Below are positions 54,920 through 63,700 of a DNA stretch of 64,000 bases, piece after piece. The position numbers were made by a program, and so were the translations under genes. This DNA is from JAJTFW01 sp903922455 (lineage in GTDB: Bacteria; Bacteroidota; Bacteroidia; AKYH767-A; OLB10): contig CALQEU020000003.1 in NCBI GenBank assembly GCA_943329665.2, forward strand, positions 62,001 through 126,000, in the 5' to 3' direction. The notes under the pieces were generated by a model. The model worked only from the letters and a program-made list of their open reading frames with translations, did not search any database and had not been told where the DNA came from. How positions within the stretch are numbered: position 1 is the first letter of the stretch; every line of letters begins with the position of its first letter.

Positions 54920-56674
54920 ATGAAAAACGCTACGCGCCTCGCAATTTTATTATTATTTTATTCCATTCAAGCTTCATCACAAGAAGGTCATCGAATGTCA
55001 TCATTCGAGAAAACACTTATTCCGTCCTACATGAGCAGTCGTGGAATCGTAGTATCTCCTGCGGCAGTAGTTCCTCCTACTAGTCCGGTGCGAACGATTG
55101 CTGAATGGGAAGAACTTCAAGCATTAGTAGTTGGATGGAAATCTTATCCCACTATTCTTCGACAAATTGTAGGTGCAGCCAAACAAGAAACGAGAGTTAT
55201 TGTAGTGTATACTACTCCAGATAATCCAACGAGCTTAACGAGTTATTTAGCAGCGGGCGGAGTGGATACGGTGAATGTAACTTTCCTTGCTGCGCCTGTG
55301 AATTCTGTTTGGTCACGCGATTATGGTCATTGGAGTGCATACACAAACGATGTTGATTCATTAATAACTATTGATTGGATTTACAACCGCCCACGTCCAA
55401 GTGACGATGCGGTACCTGTTGTCATTTCCAATTATTTAGGCACCCCACTCTATCAAACAACGACAGCCCCTTGGGATTTAGTCCATACGGGTGGAAACTT
55501 CATGACAGATGGTTTTGGAACTGGGTTTTCATCTGAATTAGTACTTGAAGAAAATTCCTCTTTGGGTGGATTTGGCGTTAATCATACAGCAGCAGAAGTA
55601 GATTCTATCATGTATCATTTCATGGGCATCAACCGATACATCATCATGAACAAACTTCCTTATGATGTGATTCATCATATTGATATGCATATGAAATTAC
55701 TAGATGAACAAACTTTGATAGTAGGACAATATCCAACTGGTATTGCTGATGGTCCACAGATTGAAGCTAACTTGCAATTTATACTTGCCAATTATAATTC
55801 AGTGTATGGAACACCGTATAAAGTAGTACGTGTAGTGATGCCCGATGATAATAATCTTTATCCAAATAATGGCGGAGATTATTTTACCTACACGAACAGT
55901 TCCTTCATTAATAAGACCATCATTTTACCAATCTATGGTATTCCTGAAGACTCTACGGCTATCCGTATTTACCAAGAGAGTTTGCCAGGATACAAAGTTG
56001 TTCCCATCAATTGTGCATCCATGATTGGCGCTTTGGGTGCATTGCATTGCATTACTAAAGAAGTTGGCACCAGCGACCCCTTGCTCATCAGCCATCAACC
56101 CTTAGAAAACACAACAGACACAGTAAATAGTTATGTAGTGAATGCACTTGTTCAACATAGAAGTGGAATTAATGACGCCACTTTATTTTGGAGAACAGAC
56201 ACCTTGATGGGATGGAATACAAGCAATATGAGTTTTACCGGCATTGGAAATAATTGGTCGGGATTCATTCCTGCACAATTGGTAGGAAATACTGTTTATT
56301 ATTATATCGCCGCAAATTCTGTAAGTGGAAAATCGCAAGTTCGCCCTATGCCTGCACCTGCAGGATATTGGAAATTTGAAGTTACGGGAACGACAGGATT
56401 TGCAGAATCGTTTACCAATGAAATACAATCTATATTCCCTAATCCTTGTAATTCCATAACTTGCATTCCTGTGCAATTAGAAAAAAGCGGAACCATTCAA
56501 GTTCGATTATTGGATGCCAGTGGTAGAATGGTTCAATCTATCTTTCAAGGAAACAAGAATTCGGGCGAAAACAAATTCTTCTTTGATGCAAAGAGTTTAG
56601 ACGAAGGAATGTATTTCATCGAAATGAAAACATCGCAAGGTATATCTACTGCGAAAGTAGCGGTACGACATTAA
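54920..56674 (+). CDS. Secreted agmatine/peptidyl-arginine deiminase (PAD_porph) with T9SS type A domain
   Basis: 584 residues from ATG 54920 (a TTG at 54869 would run through the terminator hairpin). The signal peptide ends in ASSQ. The deiminase domain covers about 60-400 with the guanidino-modifying residues: VWSRDYGHW (Asp), HHIDMHMKLLD (His and Asp) and ALHCITKE (nucleophile Cys). Such enzymes turn agmatine, or in Porphyromonas peptide arginine, into citrulline-type products and ammonia. About 405-490 is a beta domain, and the last 80 residues are a T9SS type A sorting domain (IFPNPCNS ... LDEGMYFIEMKTS). Surface export favours extracellular peptides as substrate. Confidence 0.88.
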   Translation: MKNATRLAILLLFYSIQASSQEGHRMSSFEKTLIPSYMSSRGIVVSPAAVVPPTSPVRTIAEWEELQALVVGWKSYPTILRQIVGAAKQETRVIVVYTTPDNPTSLTSYLAAGGVDTVNVTFLAAPVNSVWSRDYGHWSAYTNDVDSLITIDWIYNRPRPSDDAVPVVISNYLGTPLYQTTTAPWDLVHTGGNFMTDGFGTGFSSELVLEENSSLGGFGVNHTAAEVDSIMYHFMGINRYIIMNKLPYDVIHHIDMHMKLLDEQTLIVGQYPTGIADGPQIEANLQFILANYNSVYGTPYKVVRVVMPDDNNLYPNNGGDYFTYTNSSFINKTIILPIYGIPEDSTAIRIYQESLPGYKVVPINCASMIGALGALHCITKEVGTSDPLLISHQPLENTTDTVNSYVVNALVQHRSGINDATLFWRTDTLMGWNTSNMSFTGIGNNWSGFIPAQLVGNTVYYYIAANSVSGKSQVRPMPAPAGYWKFEVTGTTGFAESFTNEIQSIFPNPCNSITCIPVQLEKSGTIQVRLLDASGRMVQSIFQGNKNSGENKFFFDAKSLDEGMYFIEMKTSQGISTAKVAVRH

Positions 56675-56691
56675 TCCAACATTCTTATAGT

Positions 56692-56716
56692 CAAATCAAA
56701 ATTTCGATTTGTTTTT
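56692..56716 (+). terminator. Probable terminator after the deiminase gene
   Basis: CAAATC-AAAATTTC-GATTTG followed by TTTTT, 18 bases after the stop. The stem is short and AT rich. Confidence 0.5.
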
Positions 56717-56725
56717 CGAGTGTTC

Positions 56726-59700
56726 TTAAAGTTTAACAATCTTTTTTGTTACGAATTTATCATCTACAGAAATCTGTAAGAAGTAAATACCAGGAGCTGC
56801 ATCTATCAATTCAATTTGACTGCTTGAGTTTGAAGTAGATTCTATATGTACACTTCTTCCTTGTAAATCAAAACAAGAAATTTGCAATGCTTTTTCTTCA
56901 CCAGCAACAGCCCATTCGATATTGAATTGGTTAGAAGATGGATTTGGATAAACCATAATATTCTCGAGCAAATTTTCACTCGTCAATTCAGAACCATGTC
57001 GGCAAGGAACTTGAATGCTTAAAGAAGTTGATTCCTTTAAACATCCGAATTTATTGTACAGTCCCAACTTATAATTCCCTTGTAGTTTAGCAGCGTATGT
57101 TGATTGAATAGCATTCGCAATCACACTTCCATTTCGTTTCCAATAATAGGTATAGTCCACGTTAATCGGAGCTTGCAACACCACACTATCACCGCTACAA
57201 AATGTAGCAGGTCCCAAAGGTGTAATGGTGGCTGCTGATTTTGCTTTCACGGCTAAACTTATGGGTGTAGATAAAGTGCTGCCACATCCGTTTGTAACCG
57301 AAACAGTGTATGAACCATTAACGGTTGCTTTATATATTGAATCAGTAGCGCCCGAAATAATAACATTGTTTTTCTTCCATTGCCAAGCAGTACTAGCTGC
57401 AGAAGGAGACTTTAACGTTAACGTATCACCTGAACAAATAATAGGATACCGACTTGCAGTCACGTTTGAAGAAGGACCAACTAAAGCGGTGATCACAACA
57501 GGTGCACTTAACGTATTACAACCATTGGCTGTGGTTGATATGGTATAAGTACCCGCTGTGGTTACCACTAAAGAAGGCTGTGTTGCATTAATAACGGCAG
57601 CTCCATTTCGATACCACTGATACGTAGCATTCGCAACTGAATTCGCAGAGAGCACTAATGAAGACGGCGAACAAATTACAGTTGAAACTGGAGGGGTGAT
57701 GACTGCGGAAGGGCTCTGTGTCAAGCTCAGTGCAACCGTATTCGTTGTAATAGTACTACAAGCGTTTGTTATATTACATTTATAATTTCCAGCTAACGTT
57801 TCAGCGTAAGAATAATTCGTTGCCCCAACGATGTCAACATTATTTCTTTTCCATTGATAGGTATAATTTGAACCCTGTGCAGGAGAGCAAGCCACGATGG
57901 TTGATGTGCCTGAACAAATTGTCACACTCTGTATAGTAGCCACTCCAACTGGAGCACCCGCATTGACATGAATAGGTGGAGACATTTTGGTTCCACAAGC
58001 CGGATTATTTACCAAACATTTATAACTACCAGAAATCGTTGCACTATACGTTGATGCAGATCCGGAACTTAGTAAAACATTATCGCGGTACCACGCAAAC
58101 GTTATACCCGCTCCTGTGGGTTGTGCATTTATTTGAACAGCTCCTCCACAATTGGTATTGCCACTGGGTGTACTTAATGTTGGAATTGTTGTATTCAAAG
58201 TAACATTAACAGGAGCGGTAAAATTAATTGTATTAAAACAAAAAACGTCAAGATAACTCATCGAATAAATACCACTTTGCGTTACGTTATAAAAATAATT
58301 TGTTGCTCCTGGAATAAAGACTCCATTAAAATACCAAGCATAAGGACTAGATGATCCCGCGGGAGCATTCAATGTTACATTAGAACCTACTCCACAACCA
58401 TTAATGGGTGAAAAATATTCGATTGCACTACCTGAATATTGATTGGGTGGCGCCGTATTGACATTATAAATTGTAGACGTTGCGGATCCACATGCATTTG
58501 TAGCAGTTACTATATAGTCACCTGGAGGATAAGGGGAATTTAAAAAATTACTTGTGCTTGATTGAAGAGTCGTATTATAGGCTTGCCAATTATATGTAGC
58601 TCCAGCAATTGATTGAACACTCAGTGAACCTGCGGGTGGATAACAATTATTGGATCCTCCTGCAAAGCAATCAAAAGTGCTACATGAAATTATTGGGGTG
58701 GCAATAAGATTTACATCCACAATTTTTGTGGCCGAAGTAACACTTGCACAAGAGCTGGTAAGATTCACAAAATAACTTCCATTGGTGGTAGGAGAATAGG
58801 AATTTGTAGTTGCGCCTGGAATTGCAACACCATCTTTCATCCATTGATAGCTTGGATAACCTGCATTGGCTGTAAGTGTCAATGTTTCACCTGCCGCGGC
58901 ACAAAGCGTTAGAGGACCAGAAGCTGAAACATTTCCAACAGGAACAGGAGTCACTGTAACATTTACCATAGCCGTGGTTCTCATCCCCAAGCTATTCCAT
59001 AATGTACAATAATAATTTCCTGAAGAGGAAACGACTATTGAATTACTATTTTTATTTAAGTAGGCAAGATTGCTCGAAAGTGTTCTTCCCCAACTATAAC
59101 GAGTATATCCAGCAGGCACTGACAATGTAACGCTACCTCCTTCGCAAAATGCCGTTGGGCCGCTCGCAGTAATAACTGGAGCTGTTGTGGTATAGGCGAT
59201 ACCGCTAGAATCTATTCTAGATAAATATATATCCGAATTATATTCTCTCAAATAACTACTTCCTGTGATTAATAATTTATTTCCATTGATCGCAGTAATT
59301 CGACCGGGCAAAGCAAAATTTGCATAGGAGGATCCACCAGGATATTGAAAAATCTTGTAAAGTGTTTCAGTGCCTGCCGAATCATATTTCTTTAATACAA
59401 TAGGACATCCAAAGTTGCAAGAGTTAATCAATAAAAAATAACTTCCGTTGGCTCCTGGTGCTACATCTGCTCCTCCATCTGATAAAAGCGAAGTCCATTT
59501 GGAATATATAGTATTACCAGAGAGATCTAATCTAAGATGAAAAGTACTCGAATAATTTCCAATTCCATCCCAACCAATTCCAATAATCAATAACTTTTGA
59601 TCACTTAATTCTACTATGCCTTTTGCGGTAACTACAGTCGAACTCGATCCATTTAAATAATAATTAAATTTTCGTGTCCAGAGGGTATCTCCCGAAAGAT

Positions 59701-60364
59701 TAACTTTCGCCGCAAAAACATTGAAGTTCGAAAAGCTACCTGTTCTACCTGCAATCACAATATTATTATCACTGGTTAGTGTTAAGGAATTTGCTTCTTC
59801 ATCAGCAGCGAATCCAATTGTTTTATTTTGAATAATAGTTCCATCTGCATCTGTTTTTAAAAACCACATATCCTTAGCACCTGCTCCTGCACTTGCAGTA
59901 TTTCCAACCAAGTAAAAATTTCCAGCTTTATTGGTAATGTCTCTAAACTCATCGGCACCTGTCCCACCAAAATTCTTCGACCAAATCAAATTTCCATTCG
60001 ATCCCAACTTTACTAAAAATCCTTCTCTATTCGTTCCAATTGTAGTGTAACCTGCACAATAAATTTCATCGTTAGCACCAATTGTCACGGCATTACCGCC
60101 ATCATCACCTGTACCACCAAAATATTTTATCCATAGTAAAGTTCCTGATGAACTCGTTTTCATAACCATCATATCATTGCCTCCAGCACCATAGGAATTG
60201 GACAACCCCACGGTGATGATGGATCCATCGGATAACTCGGCAACATCATTTCCCGCATCAGAACCTGGGAAATCATAACTGTATTCAAATTTTTGTGCCG
60301 ATAAATCAATTGGCAAGAAGAGGAAAAGACAGGCTAGAATCGAATAAAAATTTCTCATAAGCAA
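56726..60364 (-). CDS. Large T9SS type A protein with propeller-like and Ig-like repeats
   Basis: 1212 residues. The signal peptide ends at about 23 (LSAQ). Residues 25-395 are propeller-like repeats (TLLWIKYFGGTGDDGG, NLIWSKNFGGTGADEF) closely related to those of the 4939-6378 protein. Residues 400-1120 hold about nine Ig-like units of 75-85 residues (YQWKRNNVDIVGATNYSY, GNYKCNITNAC). The last 78 residues are a type A sorting domain (VYPNPSSNQFNIEW ... APGIYFLQISVDDK). Probably a surface adhesin or binding protein. It converges on the deiminase gene. Confidence 0.86.
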   Translation of the reverse strand: MLMRNFYSILACLFLFLPIDLSAQKFEYSYDFPGSDAGNDVAELSDGSIITVGLSNSYGAGGNDMMVMKTSSSGTLLWIKYFGGTGDDGGNAVTIGANDEIYCAGYTTIGTNREGFLVKLGSNGNLIWSKNFGGTGADEFRDITNKAGNFYLVGNTASAGAGAKDMWFLKTDADGTIIQNKTIGFAADEEANSLTLTSDNNIVIAGRTGSFSNFNVFAAKVNLSGDTLWTRKFNYYLNGSSSTVVTAKGIVELSDQKLLIIGIGWDGIGNYSSTFHLRLDLSGNTIYSKWTSLLSDGGADVAPGANGSYFLLINSCNFGCPIVLKKYDSAGTETLYKIFQYPGGSSYANFALPGRITAINGNKLLITGSSYLREYNSDIYLSRIDSSGIAYTTTAPVITASGPTAFCEGGSVTLSVPAGYTRYSWGRTLSSNLAYLNKNSNSIVVSSSGNYYCTLWNSLGMRTTAMVNVTVTPVPVGNVSASGPLTLCAAAGETLTLTANAGYPSYQWMKDGVAIPGATTNSYSPTTNGSYFVNLTSSCASVTSATKIVDVNLIATPIISCSTFDCFAGGSNNCYPPAGSLSVQSIAGATYNWQAYNTTLQSSTSNFLNSPYPPGDYIVTATNACGSATSTIYNVNTAPPNQYSGSAIEYFSPINGCGVGSNVTLNAPAGSSSPYAWYFNGVFIPGATNYFYNVTQSGIYSMSYLDVFCFNTINFTAPVNVTLNTTIPTLSTPSGNTNCGGAVQINAQPTGAGITFAWYRDNVLLSSGSASTYSATISGSYKCLVNNPACGTKMSPPIHVNAGAPVGVATIQSVTICSGTSTIVACSPAQGSNYTYQWKRNNVDIVGATNYSYAETLAGNYKCNITNACSTITTNTVALSLTQSPSAVITPPVSTVICSPSSLVLSANSVANATYQWYRNGAAVINATQPSLVVTTAGTYTISTTANGCNTLSAPVVITALVGPSSNVTASRYPIICSGDTLTLKSPSAASTAWQWKKNNVIISGATDSIYKATVNGSYTVSVTNGCGSTLSTPISLAVKAKSAATITPLGPATFCSGDSVVLQAPINVDYTYYWKRNGSVIANAIQSTYAAKLQGNYKLGLYNKFGCLKESTSLSIQVPCRHGSELTSENLLENIMVYPNPSSNQFNIEWAVAGEEKALQISCFDLQGRSVHIESTSNSSSQIELIDAAPGIYFLQISVDDKFVTKKIVKL

Positions 60365-60544
60365 TAAAGGTTGACGGGTTGGCTAGTCAAATGTAGGAGT
60401 CTGACTCTATTCTTGCAACGGAAATCCGTGAAATTCCATTAAAAAACCTTGCAGAAGGGCAAGGAACTACTACAGAGAGGTGAAAGATTTATCTTACCCC
60501 AAAAAATACCTACTAACATCTTTCATGGTAACTGTTAATTTCTT

Positions 60545-60552
60545 TACCTTTG
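60545..60552 (+). promoter_or_regulatory. -7 element of the DUF177-rpmF-plsX-fabH operon
   Basis: TACCTTTG followed by CAA is a full match to the Bacteroidota -7 consensus, 45 bases before the first ATG (60597). The -33 region has only TTT at the right spacing. The remaining gap 60365-60544 shows nothing else. Confidence 0.6.
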
Positions 60553-60596
60553 CAACCCTTACATTTAATCGTAAAGGAAAATAATAACGTTCTGAA

Positions 60597-61145
60597 ATGA
60601 CTGATTCTGTATACATTATCCGGTTTAATCATCTGGCTGAAGGAATACATGAGTATGATTTTAGCATCGATGATTCATTCTTCTCACATCGTGAAGAATC
60701 AATTATTACCAAGGCTAAAGTGGAAGTAAAGGTACTTCTTCGTAAAGATTCTGGTGGCATACATCTGAATTTGAGCATGATAGGTGATGTGGCGGTAGAT
60801 TGTGTGAGATGTCTTGAAGGCTTTCGAATGCCCATCAACATTGAAAAATCATTGCTGGTGAAGATGGTAGATGAGGTAAATGAGGAGTATGATGATGAAG
60901 ATGAAATCTACATCACCAAGAAAGCGATAGAAATTGACCTTGCCCATAGCCTTTACGATTTCCTCACCTTGGAAATCCCCTATTGCCCCGTTCATCCAGA
61001 AGATGAAAACGGCGTTGAAACTTGTGATCCTGAGGTCTTAAAATACATCAAGAAGCAAGAGATAAAAACGGAGGAGAAGGACGATGAAAACAAAGGTGAT
61101 GCTCGTTGGTCGGAGCTAAAGAAGATCAAAAAAACTGATTATTAA
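60597..61145 (+). CDS. DUF177 (YceD-family) protein
   Basis: 182 residues. The family signature DCVRCLEGFRMPI (two Cys) and YCPVHPEDENGVETCDPE (two more Cys) are present, with an acidic stretch (EEYDDEDEI) and a Lys-rich tail (WSELKKI). YceD proteins are encoded before rpmF in most bacteria and take part in large-subunit rRNA/ribosome biogenesis. It starts the operon; rpmF follows after 22 bases. Confidence 0.92.
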   Translation: MTDSVYIIRFNHLAEGIHEYDFSIDDSFFSHREESIITKAKVEVKVLLRKDSGGIHLNLSMIGDVAVDCVRCLEGFRMPINIEKSLLVKMVDEVNEEYDDEDEIYITKKAIEIDLAHSLYDFLTLEIPYCPVHPEDENGVETCDPEVLKYIKKQEIKTEEKDDENKGDARWSELKKIKKTDY

Positions 61146-61167
61146 CTAATTACAAATACAATAAATT

Positions 61168-61353
61168 ATGCCAAATCCTAAAGCCAAACACTCAAAATCG
61201 AGAAGGGACAAGCGCCGTACACATTACAAAGCAGTTGCTCCAACATTAGCTATTGATGCAGCTACTGGAGAAGCTCATTTATGGCACCGCGCATTCTGGC
61301 ACGAAGACAAATTAATGTACAAAGGAAAAATGATTATGGAGCGTGGCGCTTAA
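61168..61353 (+). CDS. rpmF: 50S ribosomal protein L32
   Basis: 61 residues: PNPKAKHSKSRRDKRRTHY at the N-terminus binds 23S rRNA. The four Cys of the zinc-ribbon form are absent (the C-terminal half reads HLWHRAFWHEDKLMYKGK), so it is the zinc-free type. Confidence 0.96.
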   Translation: MPNPKAKHSKSRRDKRRTHYKAVAPTLAIDAATGEAHLWHRAFWHEDKLMYKGKMIMERGA

Positions 61354-61409
61354 TTGCCATTTCTTTATTTTCATCCTCTCTTTACATTAACCCTTCAGCT
61401 TGAAATGCA

Positions 61410-62366
61410 TTGATAAAAATTGGGATTGATATTATGGGTGGCGATTACGCTCCAAAACAACCTGTTTTGGGCGCAATTCAAGCTTTGCCCGAGTTGCCCG
61501 CCAACACCCGCCTCGTGCTCTTTGGGGATGAAAAAATCATTCGTGATTTATTCACTTCCGAAGGTGCCGATGTGAATTTGGTGGATATTGTACATACCAC
61601 AGAGGTAATCGGCATGGATGAATCAGCAACTCGCGCCATTCCTGGAAAACCCGATTCAAGTATTTCACGCGGATTCGAATATCTCAAAAAAGGAGAGATT
61701 CATGGATTTGCTTCAGCTGGAAACAGCGGAGCCATGATGGTCGGATCGATGTTTAGTGTGAAAACTATTCCTGGTATTTTACGTCCTGCTATTTGCTCCA
61801 TTATTCCTAAGGAAGATGGAAGTACAGGTGTTTTTTTAGATGCTGGTGCGAATGCCGATTGCAAGCCTGAACATTTGCAACAGTTCGCTATTCTTGGCAG
61901 CTTGTTTTTAGAGCATGTGCACGGAGTAAAAAATCCGAAAGTAGGATTGATGAACATCGGTGAAGAAGAAGAAAAAGGAAATATGCTTTGCAAGGAAACA
62001 CATCCTCTTTTAAAGCAAACGAAAGAAATAAATTTTATTGGCAACATCGAAGGTCGTGATCTTTTTAATGACAAGGCCGATGTGATTGTATGCGATGGAT
62101 TCGTCGGAAATGTTATTCTCAAGCTAGCCGAATCTTTTTACAATTTAATCAGAAGAAGAAAGATCAAGGATGAATATTTTGATCGTTTTAATTTTGAAAA
62201 TTATGGCGGCACACCTGTTTTAGGAGTAAATGCATCCGTCATCATTGCGCATGGCATCTCCAATGCTACCGCGATCAAAAACATGATTCATATTACGCTC
62301 AAAGTGACCACTGCCGGATTAACCGAAAAGATTACTCAAGCGGTTCATGAAAGCATTACTCAATAA
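61410..62366 (+). CDS. plsX: Phosphate acyltransferase PlsX
   Basis: 318 residues. Makes acyl phosphate from acyl-ACP for phospholipid synthesis, at the membrane face. GIDIMGGDYAPK, TRAIPGKPDSSISRGFEYL, GASAGNSGAMM-type motif (FASAGNSGAMMVG), VFLDAGANADCKPEHL and CDGFVGNVILK match the family. No ATG precedes the conserved start; the TTG at 61410 (MIKIGID) is the only sensible one. A two-codon ATG CAT TGA at 61405-61413 overlaps this TTG. fabH follows three bases after the stop. Confidence 0.95.
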   Translation: MIKIGIDIMGGDYAPKQPVLGAIQALPELPANTRLVLFGDEKIIRDLFTSEGADVNLVDIVHTTEVIGMDESATRAIPGKPDSSISRGFEYLKKGEIHGFASAGNSGAMMVGSMFSVKTIPGILRPAICSIIPKEDGSTGVFLDAGANADCKPEHLQQFAILGSLFLEHVHGVKNPKVGLMNIGEEEEKGNMLCKETHPLLKQTKEINFIGNIEGRDLFNDKADVIVCDGFVGNVILKLAESFYNLIRRRKIKDEYFDRFNFENYGGTPVLGVNASVIIAHGISNATAIKNMIHITLKVTTAGLTEKITQAVHESITQ

Positions 62367-62369
62367 CAA

Positions 62370-63359
62370 ATGACAAAAATTACTGCTGCAATTACCGCTG
62401 TGAACGCATGGGTGCCACCCGACGTTCTTTCTAATAAGGATCTTGTGACGATGGTTGACACCACCGAAGAGTGGATCCTGTCACGTACAGGAATTAATGA
62501 AAGACATATTTTAAAAGGGGAAGGTCTTGGCTCTTCGGATATGGCAGTGCAGGCAATTTTACCTTTGCTTAAAAAGCGGGGAGTCGGTGCCGATGAAATC
62601 GAACTCATCATTTGTGCCACCACGACTCCTGACATGCAATTTCCGGCGACAGCTAATATTATTGCTGATAAAATCGGAGCTGTGAATGCTTGGGGTTACG
62701 ATGTTAATGCCGCTTGCTCCGGGTTTATTTTCGCCTTATCAACCGCCACCAAATTCATCGAAACAGGCACGCACAAGAAAGTGCTGGTGGTTGGTGTAGA
62801 TAAAATGTCGAGTATTATTGACTACACCGATCGTGCAACTTGCGTTATTTTTGGAGATGGCGGGGGTGCGGTACTGTTAGAGCCCAACACTGAAAATCAT
62901 GGCATCATGGATGCGATTTTACGAGTGGATGGGTCAGGACGCGCTTTTCTGCACCAAAAGGCTGGTGGTAGCGTTAAGCCGGCAACGTTAGATACTGTTG
63001 CTGCCAAAGAACACTTCGTTTATCAGGAAGGACAAACCGTTTTCAAATTTGCAGTTACCAAGATGGCAGATGTAAGTGCAGAGATTATGGAAAAAAATAA
63101 TCTGAAAGGCGAAGACATCGCATGGCTTATTCCACATCAAGCCAACAAACGCATCATCGATGCTACAGCAAGACGCATGGGTTTACCTGATGATAAAGTA
63201 ACGTTGAACATCGAACGTTACGGAAACACAACCAATGGCACCATTCCACTTTGTTTATGGGAGTGGGAAAAGAAATTTAAAAAAGGCGACAACATTATCA
63301 TCGCCGCATTCGGAGGTGGATTCACCTGGGGAGCCATTTGGGTGAAGTGGGCTTATTAG
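62370..63359 (+). CDS. fabH: 3-oxoacyl-ACP synthase III
   Basis: 329 residues. Starts fatty-acid synthesis by condensing acetyl-CoA (or a branched acyl-CoA) with malonyl-ACP. The catalytic triad is visible: Cys in VNAACSGFIF, His in PHQANKRI, Asn in GNTTNGTIPL. TTEEWILSRTGINERHI and AFGGGFTWGA are typical. Last gene of the operon. Confidence 0.97.
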   Translation: MTKITAAITAVNAWVPPDVLSNKDLVTMVDTTEEWILSRTGINERHILKGEGLGSSDMAVQAILPLLKKRGVGADEIELIICATTTPDMQFPATANIIADKIGAVNAWGYDVNAACSGFIFALSTATKFIETGTHKKVLVVGVDKMSSIIDYTDRATCVIFGDGGGAVLLEPNTENHGIMDAILRVDGSGRAFLHQKAGGSVKPATLDTVAAKEHFVYQEGQTVFKFAVTKMADVSAEIMEKNNLKGEDIAWLIPHQANKRIIDATARRMGLPDDKVTLNIERYGNTTNGTIPLCLWEWEKKFKKGDNIIIAAFGGGFTWGAIWVKWAY

Positions 63360-63510
63360 TGGTTAGTTGTTAGATTGATTTTAGGTGCGAAGTGATTTTA
63401 CTTCGGATTGGGAGAGCTTCTGGCTGCTAGCTGCTAGATTTTTTTGTAGCGAAAAAATTTCGAATTTCGTGTTCATTCGCATTTCGCGTCCTAGTAAGTT
63501 TATAACAAAG
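63360..63510. other. Intergenic low-complexity region after fabH
   Basis: TTAG-type repeats (GTGGTTAGTTGTTAGATT at 63359-63376, GCTGCTAGCTGCTAGATT at 63422-63439) and a hairpin CGAAGT-GATTTT-ACTTCG near 63388-63405, but no gene. Confidence 0.5.
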
Positions 63511-63700
63511 CTAAAATTTTAATGCCTTAGATTGCACTTTATCTTTTTCAGTAGTTAAAGCAACTATATACACCCCACTCGCAATTTCATTCATCGCAAT
63601 TTCAGTTGTAAAATACCCTCCCGATATTACCACCGCTTTCCTCTCCACCACCACTCTCCCCTCCACATCAAACAACCGCAACACAACAATAAAAATATTT
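63511..63700 (-). pseudogene. Remnant of a T9SS type A sorting domain
   Basis: The minus strand reads LRLFDVEGRVVVERKAVV, then IASGVYIVALTTEKDKVQSK and a TAG at 63511-63513. This is the second half of a type A sorting domain. Nothing upstream of it in frame resembles the rest of a cargo protein: the sequence passes straight into the hipA-like remnant on the other strand. Confidence 0.7.
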
